Source of the DNA: Marasmitruncus massiliensis
GTDB taxonomy: Bacteria; Bacillota; Clostridia; Oscillospirales; Ruminococcaceae
DNA: 64,000 nucleotides
Reading direction: 5' to 3'
NCBI RefSeq assembly: GCF_900186535.1
Contig: NZ_FYDE01000004.1
Span: 434,001-498,000, forward strand
Part shown: in pieces, positions 18,472 through 29,283 of the stretch
Layout of the letters: each line of letters opens with the position of its first letter
Position numbering within the stretch: position 1 is the first letter of the stretch
Translations under genes and position numbers: made by a program
The notes under the pieces: generated by a model
The model's database searches: none
What the model was told of the DNA's origin: nothing
What the model saw: only the letters and a program-made list of their open reading frames with translations

Positions 18472-20493
18472 TTGAAAAGTATCAGAAAAAAAATTACAGT
18501 AATCTTGATTTCGGTGATTGTGACTCTGAGCTGTATTTTTGGATTATTGAGCTGTTTTCTAACCTACACGTCCTCCGCAAACGTCTTGCAGCAGACGATG
18601 ACTGAAACCGCAGAAATCGCTGCAAAACAGATTTCCAACAAGCTTCAGTCCTATGAAAGCGTTGCATACGAGGCTGGATGCTTGGAAACTCTCTCCAGAA
18701 GCTCGGTAACAAAAAATGAAAAACTGGCAATCATCAATCAAAAGTGTAAGGCATATCAGTTTGTCAGGGGCAATATCCTGGACACAACCGGGAACAGCCT
18801 TTTTGACGGCAAAAATTATGCCGACAGAGATTATTTTAAAGCCGCGATGAATGGACAGGCCGTGTGTTCCGACCCTATCATCAGCAAAATAACAGGTGAG
18901 CTGACGTTTATTGTGGCGGCTCCCCTTTGGGAAAATGGCGTTCCGGATTCCGAAACGGTCGGTGTGGTTTATTTTGTTCCGCAGGAGACCTTTCTGAGCG
19001 AAGCAGTGAGCGAAATGAAAATCGCCAGCGCCGGTTCCACCTCTATACTCAACAGGGACGGGATTACCATTGCCGACGAAATCCCGGAAAAGGTTGGTGT
19101 GGAAAATGTGATCGAAGCGGCGGAATCAGACGCCTCCCTGCGTGCAAAAGCAGAAATTTATCAGAAAATGATTGCCGGGGAAACCGGATTCGGGCAGTTT
19201 TCTGAAAATGGAAAAGCATTATTCAGTGCATATGCGCCAATTGAAAATACAAACGGCTGGAGTATTAGCGTAACAGCCAGTAAAACTGAATTTTTAGGCG
19301 GAGCAATTCTGTCGATTTGGATTACGGCGATCCTAGTTGCAGTCTTTATAGCTCTCGGCACACTGATTGCATTCCTTTTTGGCAATTCGATTGCACGCCC
19401 GATCAGGTCATCTGCGGAAAGGCTGAAACTGCTGGCGCACGGTGACCTTACTTCGCCGGTGCCTGAAGTTTCAACAAAGGATGAGACCGGTGAACTCCTG
19501 CGCGATCTGAAGATTACTGTTGAAACCCTGAACGGTACAGTTTTTGACATCTCAAACCATCTGGCAAAAATCTCCCAAGGGGATTTTACCGCAGAATTTT
19601 CGATGGAATACCCCGGAGACTTCAGCAGGCTGAAAGAATCCATCACCGTTATTCTGGATTCACTGAACAGGTCTATGGGACAAATTGGGATTAGTGCTGA
19701 TCTGGTGGCGGATAGTTCCGGCCAGGTATCTGCGGGATCGCAGGCGCTTTCCCAGGGCGCGACCGAGCAGGCGGACGCCATAGAGTCTTTAGCGAAAACC
19801 GTAAATGATGTGTCGGGGCAGGTACATGACAACGCACAGAACGCGACCGATGCAGATTCGAAAGCGCGTGCGATGGGAGAAGAGCTGGCGGAAGGAAACC
19901 ATCAGATTCAGAAAATGATGGCCGCGATAGAGGAGATCAGCAAATCTTCCGGCCAAATCGCGAAAATTATTAAAACCATTGAAGACATTGCATTTCAAAC
20001 CAATATACTGGCTTTGAATGCCGCAGTGGAAGCAGCGCGCGCGGGCGAGGCAGGAAAAGGGTTTGCCGTGGTGGCAGACGAGGTACGCAATCTTGCCTCA
20101 AAGAGCGCGCAAGCGGCTAAAAATACCACTGCGCTGATAGAAGGATCTATCAAGGCGGTAAAGAACGGTTCTAATCTGGCGAATGAAGCCGCACAGACGA
20201 TGTCAACCGTAGTGGAGAACGCAGATGTGGTGGTGCGGGTAATTGATCAAATTTCTCGTGCCAGCGAGCAGCAGACTGCTTTGATCGAACAAATTACAAG
20301 AAATATGGACCAGATAGCGTCTGTGGTACAGATGAATTCTGCAACCGCGGAACAAAGTGCGGCCGCGGCTGAGGAGCTCTCCAGCCAGTCCCAGATTATG
20401 AAGGATATGGTAAAAATATTTAAACTGAAGAAGAAACTGCCGGAATCCCCAAATACGCTGCAAAAGTCAAAAGAGCCTGCTAAAGTTCGCTGA
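18472..20493 (+). CDS. Methyl-accepting chemotaxis protein with Cache sensor
   Basis: This is a 673-residue receptor. It has a signal-anchor helix at about 8-34, an extracellular double-Cache-like domain (about 35-275, with [11 protein letters not shown]-like and [14 protein letters not shown] motifs), a second helix at about 279-303, HAMP segments, and the long cytoplasmic signalling coiled coil. The hairpin tip is conserved ([20 protein letters not shown], about 509-528). There is no C-terminal CheR-tethering pentapeptide. The start is TTG at 18472 with a GAGAGAGG site; the ATG at 18462 is out of frame and soon stops. The ligand is unknown; Cache domains usually bind small metabolites. Confidence 0.93.
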   Translation: MKSIRKKITVILISVIVTLSCIFGLLSCFLTYTSSANVLQQTMTETAEIAAKQISNKLQSYESVAYEAGCLETLSRSSVTKNEKLAIINQKCKAYQFVRGNILDTTGNSLFDGKNYADRDYFKAAMNGQAVCSDPIISKITGELTFIVAAPLWENGVPDSETVGVVYFVPQETFLSEAVSEMKIASAGSTSILNRDGITIADEIPEKVGVENVIEAAESDASLRAKAEIYQKMIAGETGFGQFSENGKALFSAYAPIENTNGWSISVTASKTEFLGGAILSIWITAILVAVFIALGTLIAFLFGNSIARPIRSSAERLKLLAHGDLTSPVPEVSTKDETGELLRDLKITVETLNGTVFDISNHLAKISQGDFTAEFSMEYPGDFSRLKESITVILDSLNRSMGQIGISADLVADSSGQVSAGSQALSQGATEQADAIESLAKTVNDVSGQVHDNAQNATDADSKARAMGEELAEGNHQIQKMMAAIEEISKSSGQIAKIIKTIEDIAFQTNILALNAAVEAARAGEAGKGFAVVADEVRNLASKSAQAAKNTTALIEGSIKAVKNGSNLANEAAQTMSTVVENADVVVRVIDQISRASEQQTALIEQITRNMDQIASVVQMNSATAEQSAAAAEELSSQSQIMKDMVKIFKLKKKLPESPNTLQKSKEPAKVR

Positions 20494-20499
20494 GTACCG

Positions 20500-20536
20500 A
20501 AAAATCCTCGCCTCGAAAACGTGGCGAGGATTTTTT
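20500..20536. terminator. Bidirectional intrinsic terminator
   Basis: The stem AATCCTCGCC/GGCGAGGATT is flanked by an A-run (left) and a T-run (right), between the receptor gene and the convergent cheV. It abuts the cheV stop codon. Confidence 0.88.
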
Positions 20537-21454
20537 CTATTGTTTTGTCAGGCGGTCGATCACAGCAACCAGATTTGCAATTTCCGGCTTTGAGATCTGT
20601 TCGTCAGCGCCGACTTCTTTCCCTTTCAGTTTCATTTCTTCATTAATCAGTGAAGAGAACAACACAACAGGAATGCTTTTGAACACAGGATCGCTTTTCA
20701 CCAGTTTGGTAAGCCGGTGGCCATCCATCAGCGGCATTTCAATGTCACTGACGATGCAGGAAACATGGTTGGCAATCGGGTCGCCGGAGGTTTTCGCCTC
20801 CTGCAAATAATTCCAGGCTTCCTGACCGTTGTCGGTTTTCACAGTATTGTTATATCCGGAACGATGCAGCGATTCCACAATCATTTTTGACAACAGCATC
20901 GAGTCTTCCGCGACCAGAATGCATTTTTCACTGCGCCCACGGGAGCCGAGCTTTTTCAGATCCTCATACTGAATGCTGGATTCAGGGCTGATTTCAGCAA
21001 CAATCTTTTCGAAATCAAGAATGGTGATCAGCCTGTCTTCGAATTCGGCAATACCGGTTGCGACGCCTTCGTCTCCGCCGTAAATAATACGATCGGGTTT
21101 TTGCATTTTTGTCCAGGAGATGCGGTCAATTCCTACGACGGAATGGACATGAAAAGCGAAATTCTGATTGTTGAAATGGGTGACTATAAAAATATCACGG
21201 TCTTTGTTTTCGGAAGGAGCAAGATTCAGGTACTTTGCCAAGTCAATCACTGTAATGACTTCATCGCGGGGCTTAAAAATCCCTTCAATGACAGGATGCG
21301 CTTTCTGCATAGGTTTTACGGGGCTAAGCATCATGATTTCACGCACTTTTGCCACATTGATGCCAAAAAGCTCTCCCGCAATGGTAAACTCCATGATTTC
21401 CAGTTCATTGGTACCGGATTCGAGGAGAATTTCCGTCTGATTTAACTGTTTCAT
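20537..21454 (-). CDS. cheV: CheV, CheW-receiver fusion
   Basis: This protein of about 305 residues has an N-terminal CheW-like domain (EIMEFTIAGELFGINVAKVR, about 19-38) and a C-terminal receiver domain (ILVAEDSMLLSKM, phospho-Asp in CIVSDIEMPLMDGH, conserved Lys in EQISKPEI). CheV couples receptors to CheA and aids adaptation when phosphorylated. The ATG at 21454 is preferred, with a TGGAG site ten bases upstream; an in-frame TTG lies at 21475. It is monocistronic. Upstream (21476-21779) is an AT-rich divergent intergenic region. Confidence 0.92.
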   Translation of the reverse strand: MKQLNQTEILLESGTNELEIMEFTIAGELFGINVAKVREIMMLSPVKPMQKAHPVIEGIFKPRDEVITVIDLAKYLNLAPSENKDRDIFIVTHFNNQNFAFHVHSVVGIDRISWTKMQKPDRIIYGGDEGVATGIAEFEDRLITILDFEKIVAEISPESSIQYEDLKKLGSRGRSEKCILVAEDSMLLSKMIVESLHRSGYNNTVKTDNGQEAWNYLQEAKTSGDPIANHVSCIVSDIEMPLMDGHRLTKLVKSDPVFKSIPVVLFSSLINEEMKLKGKEVGADEQISKPEIANLVAVIDRLTKQ

Positions 21455-21475
21455 AAACCGAACACTCCATTCCAA

Positions 21476-21779
21476 AGCTGTAAATTTACCGGCAAAGCGG
21501 ACAGTTCCCAGCCATCCGGGCCAATAAATTATCCTCTTTATTTATAATTATTAATTCGTCAAATAAACAGTTAAATAAAGAGCTCAGGTAAAAAAATAGA
21601 GTAGTTTTAACAAATTGTTGGTAAAATCGGGAAAAAATAAGAAATTTGATGAATACAATAAGTTTCGTTTGTATTATTTGTGCAAGGATGACAAGATTTG
21701 ATAAATAATATAGTTTTGAATTTAGTTGATTAACAAACTGTCGAATTAATATTTAGATATTATATATGGGGGGCTAAAA
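21476..21779. other. AT-rich divergent intergenic region, no gene seen
   Basis: About 300 bases lie between the divergent cheV and cheW-receptor genes. It is strongly AT-rich, and I see no ORF, RNA gene or strong inverted repeat. It must contain promoters for both sides, but no -35/-10 pair or sigma-28 box with convincing spacing stood out. A GGGGGGC ribosome site for the cheW gene lies at 21768-21773. Confidence 0.5.
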
Positions 21780-22313
21780 ATGTTTACAGACACTCGTACT
21801 GACGAGGCAGGCAATTCCGTGGAACAGAATCTGTCAGAGCATCAATATTTGACTTTTTGGATTGATGGACAGTTGTTTGCAATTCCGGCATCCGACGTCG
21901 CACAGATTGTAGGAATGCAGCGGATCACCCCAGTCCCGGAGTATCCGCAGTACGCCAAGGGGATCATCAACCTGCGCGGGGAAATTATCCCCGTGATTGA
22001 TGTCCGGCTTCGGTTCCACAGAGAAGAAGCCGAATATGGCGAGCGAACCTGCATCATTATTGTATCAATCATGGAGCAGCTTGTCGGCTTTATTGTGGAT
22101 ACGGTAGAGGAAGTATCAGATATAGATGACGCGCAGATTTCCCCTCCGCCCAAGGTTTCAGGGGATATTACAAACGTTTATCTGAGTGGGATTGCGCAGC
22201 TTGAAGGGAAAATAATCCTGTTGGTTGATACGGAAAGAATCCTGAACGAGAATGAATTATCTGTTCTGAAAACAGACGGGGAAGAAAATGACGAGGGAGA
22301 CAATATAGAATGA
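21780..22313 (+). CDS. CheW-like coupling protein, receptor-linked copy
   Basis: This 177-residue CheW paralogue ([20 protein letters not shown], about 23-42; [20 protein letters not shown], about 60-79) has an acidic C-terminal tail of about 15 residues ending in [10 protein letters not shown]. It is clearly a different gene from the CheW in the cheA operon. Its stop overlaps the next start by four bases (ATGA), so it is made together with the receptor at 22310. It may serve that receptor specifically (inference). Confidence 0.92.
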   Translation: MFTDTRTDEAGNSVEQNLSEHQYLTFWIDGQLFAIPASDVAQIVGMQRITPVPEYPQYAKGIINLRGEIIPVIDVRLRFHREEAEYGERTCIIIVSIMEQLVGFIVDTVEEVSDIDDAQISPPPKVSGDITNVYLSGIAQLEGKIILLVDTERILNENELSVLKTDGEENDEGDNIE

Positions 22314-24067
22314 CAGAGCGTATGAAAATTGGTAAAAAATTGACACTTGCTTTTGTGGGGGTAGCATTGGTTTCAAGTGTCGCCGGAATCATCGGTGCGG
22401 CTACAATGTATAACATGGATTCGCGTTATCGCTTTGCTCTCAGCAATTATGGATTTTCTCAGGGTGACGTGGGAATGCTGATTTCCGAGATGCAGGGAGT
22501 TCGCGTTTCAGCAAGTGAAGCGATTGTGCAGGACGCCAATCAGCAGGCGGTTGATACTTCCATCCAAACCATTGAAAGCGCACCCGATACCATCCAGAGT
22601 TTATTGGATAAAATTAAGCCGACCCTTATTTCTTCTCAGGAACAAGCCGCCTTTAACACGATTGAGCAATCGATTCCCCAATGGCTGGGGGCTATTCAAA
22701 AAGCGGTCGATATGGGTAAGGACTCGGAGAAGCTCAAAAATGACGCGGCATTGGAGATCATCAACGCAGAGGTAATGCCGGTATACGATCAGATTTATCA
22801 GGCCGCCAATACGCTGATGGCGCTGAAAATGACCGACGGCAACACAGTTTCCGGCAGTTTAAATGCGTTGTCGAGGATCATGCTGTTGGCGGTAATCGTG
22901 CTCGTTGCCGTATCACTGGTTTTGGGCCTTCTGTTGGGAACAAGCAGCGCGCGCAAACTGACGAAACCAATCCTTATGATCGAATCTGCCTCCCGGCAGC
23001 TTGCGGAAGGAAATCTGGATGTCGAAATCGCATATCACTCCAAAACAGAATTGGGAAGCCTGGCTGACAGTATGCGTGAGACGATTCAGTCGTTAAGAAA
23101 TTATGTAAACGAAATTGAACGCAGCCTTGGAGAACTGGCAAAAGGAAATCTGAATGTGCAGTCACAGGCGGTGTTTAAGGGAAGCTTTATCGCTTTGGAA
23201 CAATCGATTCAGTCCATTGCCGTGGCGCTGAACAAAGATATTGCGCAGCTCAGCCGGAGCGCGGAACAGGTGGCGTCCGGCTCCAATCAGGTCTCTTCGG
23301 GCTCACAGGCTTTGGCGCAGGGTGCAACCGAGCAGGCAAGTTCGGTTGAAGAGCTTGCCGCGACGATCAATGAAATTTCCGCACAGGTTAAAAATACTGC
23401 GGAACATGCGAATCAGGCCGGCAAAAAAATGGATGAAACCAGCGCCGAGGTGGATGTCTGCAACCGCCAGATGCAGCAGATGGTGGAAGCAATGGCAGAG
23501 ATCACGGAAAGTTCCAACGAGATCGGCAAGATCATCAAGACGATTGAAGATATTGCTTTCCAGACCAATATTCTCGCGCTGAATGCAGCTGTTGAGGCGG
23601 CGCGCGCGGGTGCGGCCGGAAAAGGCTTCGCCGTTGTTGCCGACGAAGTCCGTAATCTTGCTTCCAAAAGCGCTGAAGCCGCGAAAAATACGACAGCTTT
23701 GATTGAAGGCTCTATCAAAGCTGTGGAACATGGAACCCAGATTGTTGGAAGCACCGCAGAGTCGTTGAACAAGGTGATTGAAAGCACGCAGTATGTCGAC
23801 GAGCTTGTGGAGAAAATTTCGCACGCCGCGAACGAGCAGGCCAACTCTGTCACACAGGTTACACAGGGCGTCGATCAGATTTCGGGTGTGGTGCAGACCA
23901 ATTCCGCCACTGCGGAGCAGAGCGCGGCTGCCGCACAGGAACTTTCCTCACACGCGCAGCTGCTCAAACAGCTTGTCAGCCATTTCCAATTGAAAGATGA
24001 ATCCGTGCAGGAAGAAGCAGTTCCGGAGAGTATTCTCACTTACACTGCTGACAATGATAAATACTGA
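22310..24067 (+). CDS. Methyl-accepting chemotaxis protein with four-helix-bundle-type sensor
   Basis: This is a 585-residue receptor. Membrane helices lie at about 11-32 and 193-214, and the roughly 160 residues between them are helical and Gln/Ser-rich, as in 4HB-MCP sensors. HAMP follows ([20 protein letters not shown]), then the signalling domain with the conserved tip ([20 protein letters not shown], about 420-439). It is coupled to the upstream cheW by a 4-base overlap. No terminal CheR-binding pentapeptide is present. Confidence 0.93.
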   Translation: MTERMKIGKKLTLAFVGVALVSSVAGIIGAATMYNMDSRYRFALSNYGFSQGDVGMLISEMQGVRVSASEAIVQDANQQAVDTSIQTIESAPDTIQSLLDKIKPTLISSQEQAAFNTIEQSIPQWLGAIQKAVDMGKDSEKLKNDAALEIINAEVMPVYDQIYQAANTLMALKMTDGNTVSGSLNALSRIMLLAVIVLVAVSLVLGLLLGTSSARKLTKPILMIESASRQLAEGNLDVEIAYHSKTELGSLADSMRETIQSLRNYVNEIERSLGELAKGNLNVQSQAVFKGSFIALEQSIQSIAVALNKDIAQLSRSAEQVASGSNQVSSGSQALAQGATEQASSVEELAATINEISAQVKNTAEHANQAGKKMDETSAEVDVCNRQMQQMVEAMAEITESSNEIGKIIKTIEDIAFQTNILALNAAVEAARAGAAGKGFAVVADEVRNLASKSAEAAKNTTALIEGSIKAVEHGTQIVGSTAESLNKVIESTQYVDELVEKISHAANEQANSVTQVTQGVDQISGVVQTNSATAEQSAAAAQELSSHAQLLKQLVSHFQLKDESVQEEAVPESILTYTADNDKY

Positions 24068-24081
24068 TTTTTTAAAGTTTC

Positions 24082-24120
24082 GCTGGCTGCCCGTTTTTGT
24101 TACAAAAACTGGCAGCCAGC
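24082..24120. terminator. Long hairpin downstream of receptor gene, possible terminator
   Basis: The outer arms GCTGGCTGCC (24082-24091) and GGCAGCCAGC (24111-24120) enclose a second GTTTTTGT/ACAAAAAC stem, giving nearly 20 base pairs. There is no T-run after it, so it may act as an mRNA 3' end stabiliser or a factor-dependent terminator rather than a classical one. Confidence 0.5.
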
Positions 24121-24233
24121 GGAAAAGCTTTCGGTAAGTGGACAAACCCGGTGCGAATGTGTTCCATATGGTATGATGACATTTACCTTATAGAATCAAT
24201 AATGTTTAATTTTATCCGACAGGCGGTGCTTGG

Positions 24234-25943
24234 ATGCAATTACCGAGAGAAAAGTTGCAGCTTCTCTATGAAAATCTATTTCAGCTCGTAGATTGCGGTG
24301 TTGGAGAGTGGGATCCGCAGACGCATAAATTCAGCGCGAACATTTATTGGGAAATCCTTTACGGTGGAAAGCCCCCTCAAACGCTTGACTTCGGCGGGCT
24401 GATCAATTTATTGTTCCAGTGGCATCCCGCAACAGATAGGCAGCGCTTTGTTCGTGCTTATGAAAGTAGGGAAACCTGCTACCGCACAAGCGGTTCTGTT
24501 GTAGATGAACGGCAGGGTGTCAAAGAGGTCTCCGAAACATTTTATTTTTTGCGCGGCGATGATGGAACTCCGCTGAGAGTTCTTTGCTGCGTTTCTGACA
24601 GTGATCATTTTTATCTGAAAGACCGCCCGGATATGGGTCATTCCTACGACGCGCTTACCATGCTGCCCGACCGCAATTCCATGCTTGCGACACTAAGTGA
24701 AGTCGCTTTTCAGCCGGGCAGTATTTTTCAGCAAAATGCGCTTTTGGTGATTGATGTGAACCAGTTTGCCCGTGTGAATAACCACTACGGGTATTCTACG
24801 GGCGATTATGTCATTCAGGAGATTGCACAGCGGCTTGCGGCTCTAAAATCGTCGAGAGTCTGTGTTTACCGAGGGGAAAGCAATAACTTTACGATCATTT
24901 CCCGCAGCATCAGCCATGTAGATGAATTGGACTGGCTGGTAAAGCAGGTATATTCCTGTTTTGAGACGCCCTTTCCTGTCAATGCCGGAAAGCGTAAGCT
25001 CATGCTGACTGTCAGCGTGGGGGCGACCACCTTTTATTCGGACGGCGAAGAACCGGATACCATTATCAGCTGTGCTTTTGCCGCGCTGAAACGGGCAAAG
25101 CAAAATGGGAATTTCGGTAACAATTTTGCACTTTTTAATCAATCCCTGCTGGTGGGTATCCAGCAAAGGGAACGGATTATATCCGTTCTGGAGAAGCATC
25201 GGGAAAATCATTGTCTGAAGCTGTTTTTTCAGCCGCAGATCAACAGCGCCAATAATCGGCTGCATGCGCTGGAGGCGCTGCTGCGTATGGATAGCCCCCA
25301 GACGGGATTTGTGCTGCCATCGGACTTTATACCGATTGCGGAAGAAACCGGCTTGATTATTGATGTAGGATACTGGGTGCTGGAGGAATGCTGCCGGGCA
25401 GCGAAACGATTCCACTGGCAGGGGCTTCAGTTTCATACATTGGCAGTCAACATTTCGCTTGTACAGCTGATGTCGCCCAACTTTGTGGAAAAAGTAAAGA
25501 AAATTGTGACGGCGGCAGATCTGGACCCGAGTTGGCTGGAGTTTGAAATCACAGAATCAGTGCTGATGAATTCTGTGGAGTATGGAGCTCATCTGCTGAT
25601 GGAGCTGAAAAAGTTTGGAATCAATATTACGCTGGATGACTTTGGTTTAGAATATTCTTCCCTGAATTATATCAGGGCGCTTTCGATTGATACGCTTAAA
25701 ATTGATAAAGTGTTTGTGGATACGATTTGTAACGATTCAAAATCGAAATCAATTGTTGAAATGATTTTGAATATGGCCCGCCAGATTGGTATGGAGGTCG
25801 TGGCGGAGGGTGTGGAAACTTATGAGCAGCTTGAAGAACTGCGCAGGATGCTTTGCCCGATTATCCAGGGATATTATTTCTGCCGGCCGCTTCCTGAGTC
25901 TGAAATTACAGAAAAATATAAAATTGAAATACCCGTGCGCTGA
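24234..25943 (+). CDS. GGDEF-EAL protein with degenerate GGDEF, likely c-di-GMP phosphodiesterase
   Basis: This is a 569-residue protein. It has an N-terminal PAS-like region (about 1-130), a GGDEF domain (about 140-300) whose active loop reads RGESNNF (near 214) instead of GGDEF, and an EAL domain (about 310-565). The EAL residues look complete: EALLR near 347, AVNISLVQL, FEITESVLM, LDDFGLEYSSL near 467 and EGVET. It therefore probably degrades c-di-GMP, with the GGDEF part possibly regulatory. No membrane segment is visible. The start ATG has a GGCGGTG-type site. A terminator overlaps the stop codon. Confidence 0.9.
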   Translation: MQLPREKLQLLYENLFQLVDCGVGEWDPQTHKFSANIYWEILYGGKPPQTLDFGGLINLLFQWHPATDRQRFVRAYESRETCYRTSGSVVDERQGVKEVSETFYFLRGDDGTPLRVLCCVSDSDHFYLKDRPDMGHSYDALTMLPDRNSMLATLSEVAFQPGSIFQQNALLVIDVNQFARVNNHYGYSTGDYVIQEIAQRLAALKSSRVCVYRGESNNFTIISRSISHVDELDWLVKQVYSCFETPFPVNAGKRKLMLTVSVGATTFYSDGEEPDTIISCAFAALKRAKQNGNFGNNFALFNQSLLVGIQQRERIISVLEKHRENHCLKLFFQPQINSANNRLHALEALLRMDSPQTGFVLPSDFIPIAEETGLIIDVGYWVLEECCRAAKRFHWQGLQFHTLAVNISLVQLMSPNFVEKVKKIVTAADLDPSWLEFEITESVLMNSVEYGAHLLMELKKFGINITLDDFGLEYSSLNYIRALSIDTLKIDKVFVDTICNDSKSKSIVEMILNMARQIGMEVVAEGVETYEQLEELRRMLCPIIQGYYFCRPLPESEITEKYKIEIPVR

Positions 25944-25958
25944 AGCACGGGTATTTTT
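25928..25958 (+). terminator. Intrinsic terminator overlapping the stop codon
   Basis: The arms AATACCCGTGC (25928-25938) and GCACGGGTATT (25945-25955) are followed by T residues. The TGA stop of the GGDEF-EAL gene (25941-25943) lies in the loop. Confidence 0.9.
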
Positions 25959-26056
25959 TGCGTGTTTGCAGATTTAAAAATAAAGTGAGGTTTTATTGGA
26001 AAATCTAATATCGTATGTTTATTATGGACAGCAGCTTACCGGAAAGGATGGTTCGC

Positions 26057-28096
26057 TTGAAAACACAGGAAAAACCAAATGCTCTGATCAATGAAACTTC
26101 ACCTTATCTTCTGCAACACGCTTATAATCCCGTAAACTGGTACCCTTGGGGAGAAAAAGCATTCCAAAAAGCAAAATCCGAAGGAAAACCGATTTTCCTT
26201 TCGATAGGATACAGCACCTGCCACTGGTGCCATGTTATGGCGCATGAATCCTTCGAAGACCGGGAGGTGGCCGATTATCTCAATGCTCATTTTGTTTCCA
26301 TCAAGGTGGACAGGGAAGAACGGCCGGATATCGACGCGGTCTATATGGGTGTTTGTCAGGCGCTGACCGGCAGCGGTGGATGGCCGATGACGATTTTTAT
26401 GACCCCGGATCAAAAACCGTTTTACGCGGGCACCTATTTTCCGAAACGGAAACGTTATGGGCACCCGGGACTGTTGGAATTGCTGGAGGCCATTCGGCAG
26501 AGCTGGGAGACTGAAAAAGACCGGCTGTATGCCGCCGGTGAGGAAATCACCGCGCTGTTTCAGCCGGGGGAGGGAGCTGACGGAGAGGAGCGGCTGCCGG
26601 ATGGTACGTCCGCGGAACGCGCCGCCGCATACTTTGAGAAGATATTTGACCGGAAAAACGGCGGGTTTGGCGCGGCGCCTAAATTTCCGACCCCGCACAA
26701 TCTTATGTTTCTTTTGCGCTATTATCTGATCGGAAAAAATCCGCAGACTCTGCAAATGGTCGAGAAGACGTTACAGCAGATCTATCGCGGCGGTATTTTC
26801 GACCATATCGGTTTTGGCTTTTCCCGTTATTCCACCGACGAAAAGTGGTTGGTGCCGCACTTTGAAAAAATGCTGTACGACAATGCATTGCTTACAATTG
26901 CGCTGGCGGAAACCTATGGCGTAACAAAGAATCCGCTGTACCGGACAGCTGCGGAACAGACACTGACCTATATTGAACGGGAAATGACATCCCCTGAGGG
27001 GGGATTTTATTCTGCGCAGGATGCCGACAGCGAGGGGGAGGAAGGAAAGTACTATACGTTTACCCCCCGCGAAGTGGAGTCCATACTTGGAAAAGAGGAA
27101 GGTACGCATGTCTGCCGTTTTCTCGATATTACGCCGAAGGGAAACTTTGAAGGAAAAAGCATCCCAAATTTGCTGCAAAATCCTGATTACCAAACTGCGG
27201 ATTCGATTCTCGAACGCGCAAGGCCGCGGCTGAGGGAGTACCGCGGCAAACGAACGGTTCTGCACAAAGACGATAAAATTCTGACTGCATGGAATGCGCT
27301 GATGATAGTGGCATATACAAAGGCTTACCGAACTTTTGGAGAAACGCCGTATCTTTCCTGTGCGATGCGGGCAAGGCAGTTTATTCAGGATTCCCTGACG
27401 GACAAAGATGGGTTGCTCTATATCAGTTATCGTGACGGAAAAGTATCCGGAGCCGGGCTTTTAGATGACTACGCTTTTTTAACCTGGGCGGACCTGGAAT
27501 TGTATGAGGCAACGTTTCAGGTCAAATATCTGGAAAGCGCCCTCAAGCTGGCGCAAACAGTCGTTCTGCGGTTTGCTGATGAAGCGGGCGGATTCTTTCT
27601 CAACGCTGAAAACGGGGAAAACCTCATCTTCCGTCCTAAGGAGCAGTATGATGGGGCGATGCCGTCTGGAAACTCAGTTTTCGCCTACTGCCTTGTGAAA
27701 TTGGCGGCGCTTACCGGAGAACAGAACTGGCAGCAGGCGGCTGACCGGCAGCTCGCTTTCTATAAAAGGCCATTTTCGGAACAACCGGGTGCGTATAGCT
27801 TTGCGCTGATGGCGCTGATGCTGTCTGTATATCCCACAAAAGAAGTGGTCTGCGTTTTTCAGGAAGAGCGGGGTGCCACAGAGCTGCATCGGGAGTTGTA
27901 TGGCCTTTTTTCGCCGCAAACATCCATATTGGTGAAAACTGCGGCAAACGCGGAGCAGCTTTCCAAAGCGGCACCCTTTACCCGGGATTACTTTTGTAAA
28001 GAAGGACAGAAGGCGGCTTTTTATGTCTGCCAGAACCAAAGCTGCTCCCCGCCGGTAGAGAACGCAGGAGAACTGCTGCGGCAAATCAACCTGTAA
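26057..28096 (+). CDS. YyaL/spermatogenesis-associated-20-like thioredoxin-domain protein
   Basis: This protein of about 679 residues has an N-terminal thioredoxin-like domain ([20 protein letters not shown] at its beginning, with the [10 protein letters not shown] cysteine motif near 50-60) and a long alpha/alpha-barrel-like region resembling N-acylglucosamine epimerase-type folds ([29 protein letters not shown]). The family is widespread; its function is not established. Start choice: TTG at 26057 lies nine bases after GGAAAGG. ATG at 26048 is too close to that site and ATG at 26015 has none. It stands alone between terminators. Confidence 0.88.
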   Translation: MKTQEKPNALINETSPYLLQHAYNPVNWYPWGEKAFQKAKSEGKPIFLSIGYSTCHWCHVMAHESFEDREVADYLNAHFVSIKVDREERPDIDAVYMGVCQALTGSGGWPMTIFMTPDQKPFYAGTYFPKRKRYGHPGLLELLEAIRQSWETEKDRLYAAGEEITALFQPGEGADGEERLPDGTSAERAAAYFEKIFDRKNGGFGAAPKFPTPHNLMFLLRYYLIGKNPQTLQMVEKTLQQIYRGGIFDHIGFGFSRYSTDEKWLVPHFEKMLYDNALLTIALAETYGVTKNPLYRTAAEQTLTYIEREMTSPEGGFYSAQDADSEGEEGKYYTFTPREVESILGKEEGTHVCRFLDITPKGNFEGKSIPNLLQNPDYQTADSILERARPRLREYRGKRTVLHKDDKILTAWNALMIVAYTKAYRTFGETPYLSCAMRARQFIQDSLTDKDGLLYISYRDGKVSGAGLLDDYAFLTWADLELYEATFQVKYLESALKLAQTVVLRFADEAGGFFLNAENGENLIFRPKEQYDGAMPSGNSVFAYCLVKLAALTGEQNWQQAADRQLAFYKRPFSEQPGAYSFALMALMLSVYPTKEVVCVFQEERGATELHRELYGLFSPQTSILVKTAANAEQLSKAAPFTRDYFCKEGQKAAFYVCQNQSCSPPVENAGELLRQINL

Positions 28097-28155
28097 TAAG
28101 GCCGCTCTGCCAGCCGGACAAAAAGCTGGCTGACAGGGCGGTTCCCGTTTTACGC

Positions 28156-28755
28156 TTATAGTTTTTCCCTAACCCGAAGCGGAATTCCAAGTCCGGATGC
28201 AAGTTGCCTGCAAGCGGCAATCTCTTCTTCTGATAGAATATCTACCACGGTGAACATCACATGGGGGACATACGATTTACAGCTTACCGCAAATTGCAGC
28301 ATCGAATCAAATGCCGGAAGCCCGTAAATACTTTGCACGACCTCATGATAACGCTGACGGTTGGGAGCATTCAGGCTAATGGAAACCGTATCGACCAATC
28401 CTTCCAGCAGCGGGGCTGTCGGCTTTTTGTGGATCAGGTCGGCGAGCCCGTTGGTATTTACGCGAATGGGAAGGCTGCTGATCGCCCGGATGCGGCGGCA
28501 GACTTCCAGAAGCACGTCGAGCTGCTCCATAGGTTCGCCATAGCCGCAAAAGACGATTTCCCGGTAACTGCCAAGGTCATAAGAAGCAAGGGCCTCCAGC
28601 ACTTCATCAGTTGTCGGCTCTTTTTTGAGCCACAGGCTGCCTGAATCGCCTACTGTATCCTGCTCCTGCCGGATGCAGAAGACGCAGCGGCAGGGACAGC
28701 GGTTTGTCAGGTTCAGATAGATACCGTCGCCAACGGTATAGGCAATTTGATTCAT
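28156..28755 (-). CDS. TatD-family-associated radical SAM protein
   Basis: This 199-residue protein has the radical SAM cluster motif CPCRCVFC (CxxxCxxC) near residue 19-26, preceded by GDGIYLNLTNR, and a glycine-rich SAM segment (FCGYGEPM). Short radical SAM proteins with this start are usually encoded next to or fused with tatD; no tatD lies in this window. It is 15 bases from the ECF S-component gene upstream, suggesting one minus-strand operon with the pyridoxal kinase. The substrate is unknown. Confidence 0.82.
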   Translation of the reverse strand: MNQIAYTVGDGIYLNLTNRCPCRCVFCIRQEQDTVGDSGSLWLKKEPTTDEVLEALASYDLGSYREIVFCGYGEPMEQLDVLLEVCRRIRAISSLPIRVNTNGLADLIHKKPTAPLLEGLVDTVSISLNAPNRQRYHEVVQSIYGLPAFDSMLQFAVSCKSYVPHVMFTVVDILSEEEIAACRQLASGLGIPLRVREKL

Positions 28756-28770
28756 AAAGGCTCCTTCTCT

Positions 28771-29283
28771 CTAAATAATCAGTTTGGATTTGATTTTTAC
28801 CCGGTCAAGCAGATACCCACACAATACATAACAGAGGGAACTGCCTGCGGACTGCAACAGGGAAACAGGAATCTGCACCAGCCCGCCGGCGGCATCACCG
28901 GTCAGCAGTACCCCGGCTATATAATATCCAACGACCGTAATGACGCAGGAAAGAACAAGCGCGATAGAATTGCGCGTGCAAAGGATTGTTTTGCGGCGGC
29001 TTGTAAAGGATAGCGCGACGAGACTTTTTATGATCAGGGTTGCCGGCAGCCAGACAATCGCCCCGGGGGTGAGCACATCGGACAGGCCCGCGCCGATTGC
29101 ACCCGCGGCGACGGCATAAGGGGCGGGAAGCATGCTGCCTGCCAGATAAATAAAAGCGTCGCCGAAATGCAGGTATCCTCCGTTGGGGCCTGCCGGGATA
29201 TGAAAAAAATAGGCGGTGGTAAGATAGATGATTGCGGCGAAAAGGCCCGCCAGGCATAATTTTTTCGTCTTATTCAGATACAT
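28771..29283 (-). CDS. ECF transporter substrate-binding (S) component, possibly for a B6 vitamer
   Basis: This is an integral membrane protein of about 170 residues with five to six helices (starting KKLCLAGLFAAIIYLTTAYF). It has the S-component pattern GGYLHFGDAFIYLAGSMLP followed by AAGAIGAGLSDVL, and a basic C terminus. S components capture vitamins and use shared energising proteins EcfA/EcfT, none of which are in this window. The start at 29283 overlaps the 3' end of the pyridoxal kinase gene and has a GGAGG site ten bases upstream. The link to pyridoxine-type substrates is inferred from that neighbour. Confidence 0.75.
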   Translation of the reverse strand: MYLNKTKKLCLAGLFAAIIYLTTAYFFHIPAGPNGGYLHFGDAFIYLAGSMLPAPYAVAAGAIGAGLSDVLTPGAIVWLPATLIIKSLVALSFTSRRKTILCTRNSIALVLSCVITVVGYYIAGVLLTGDAAGGLVQIPVSLLQSAGSSLCYVLCGYLLDRVKIKSKLII

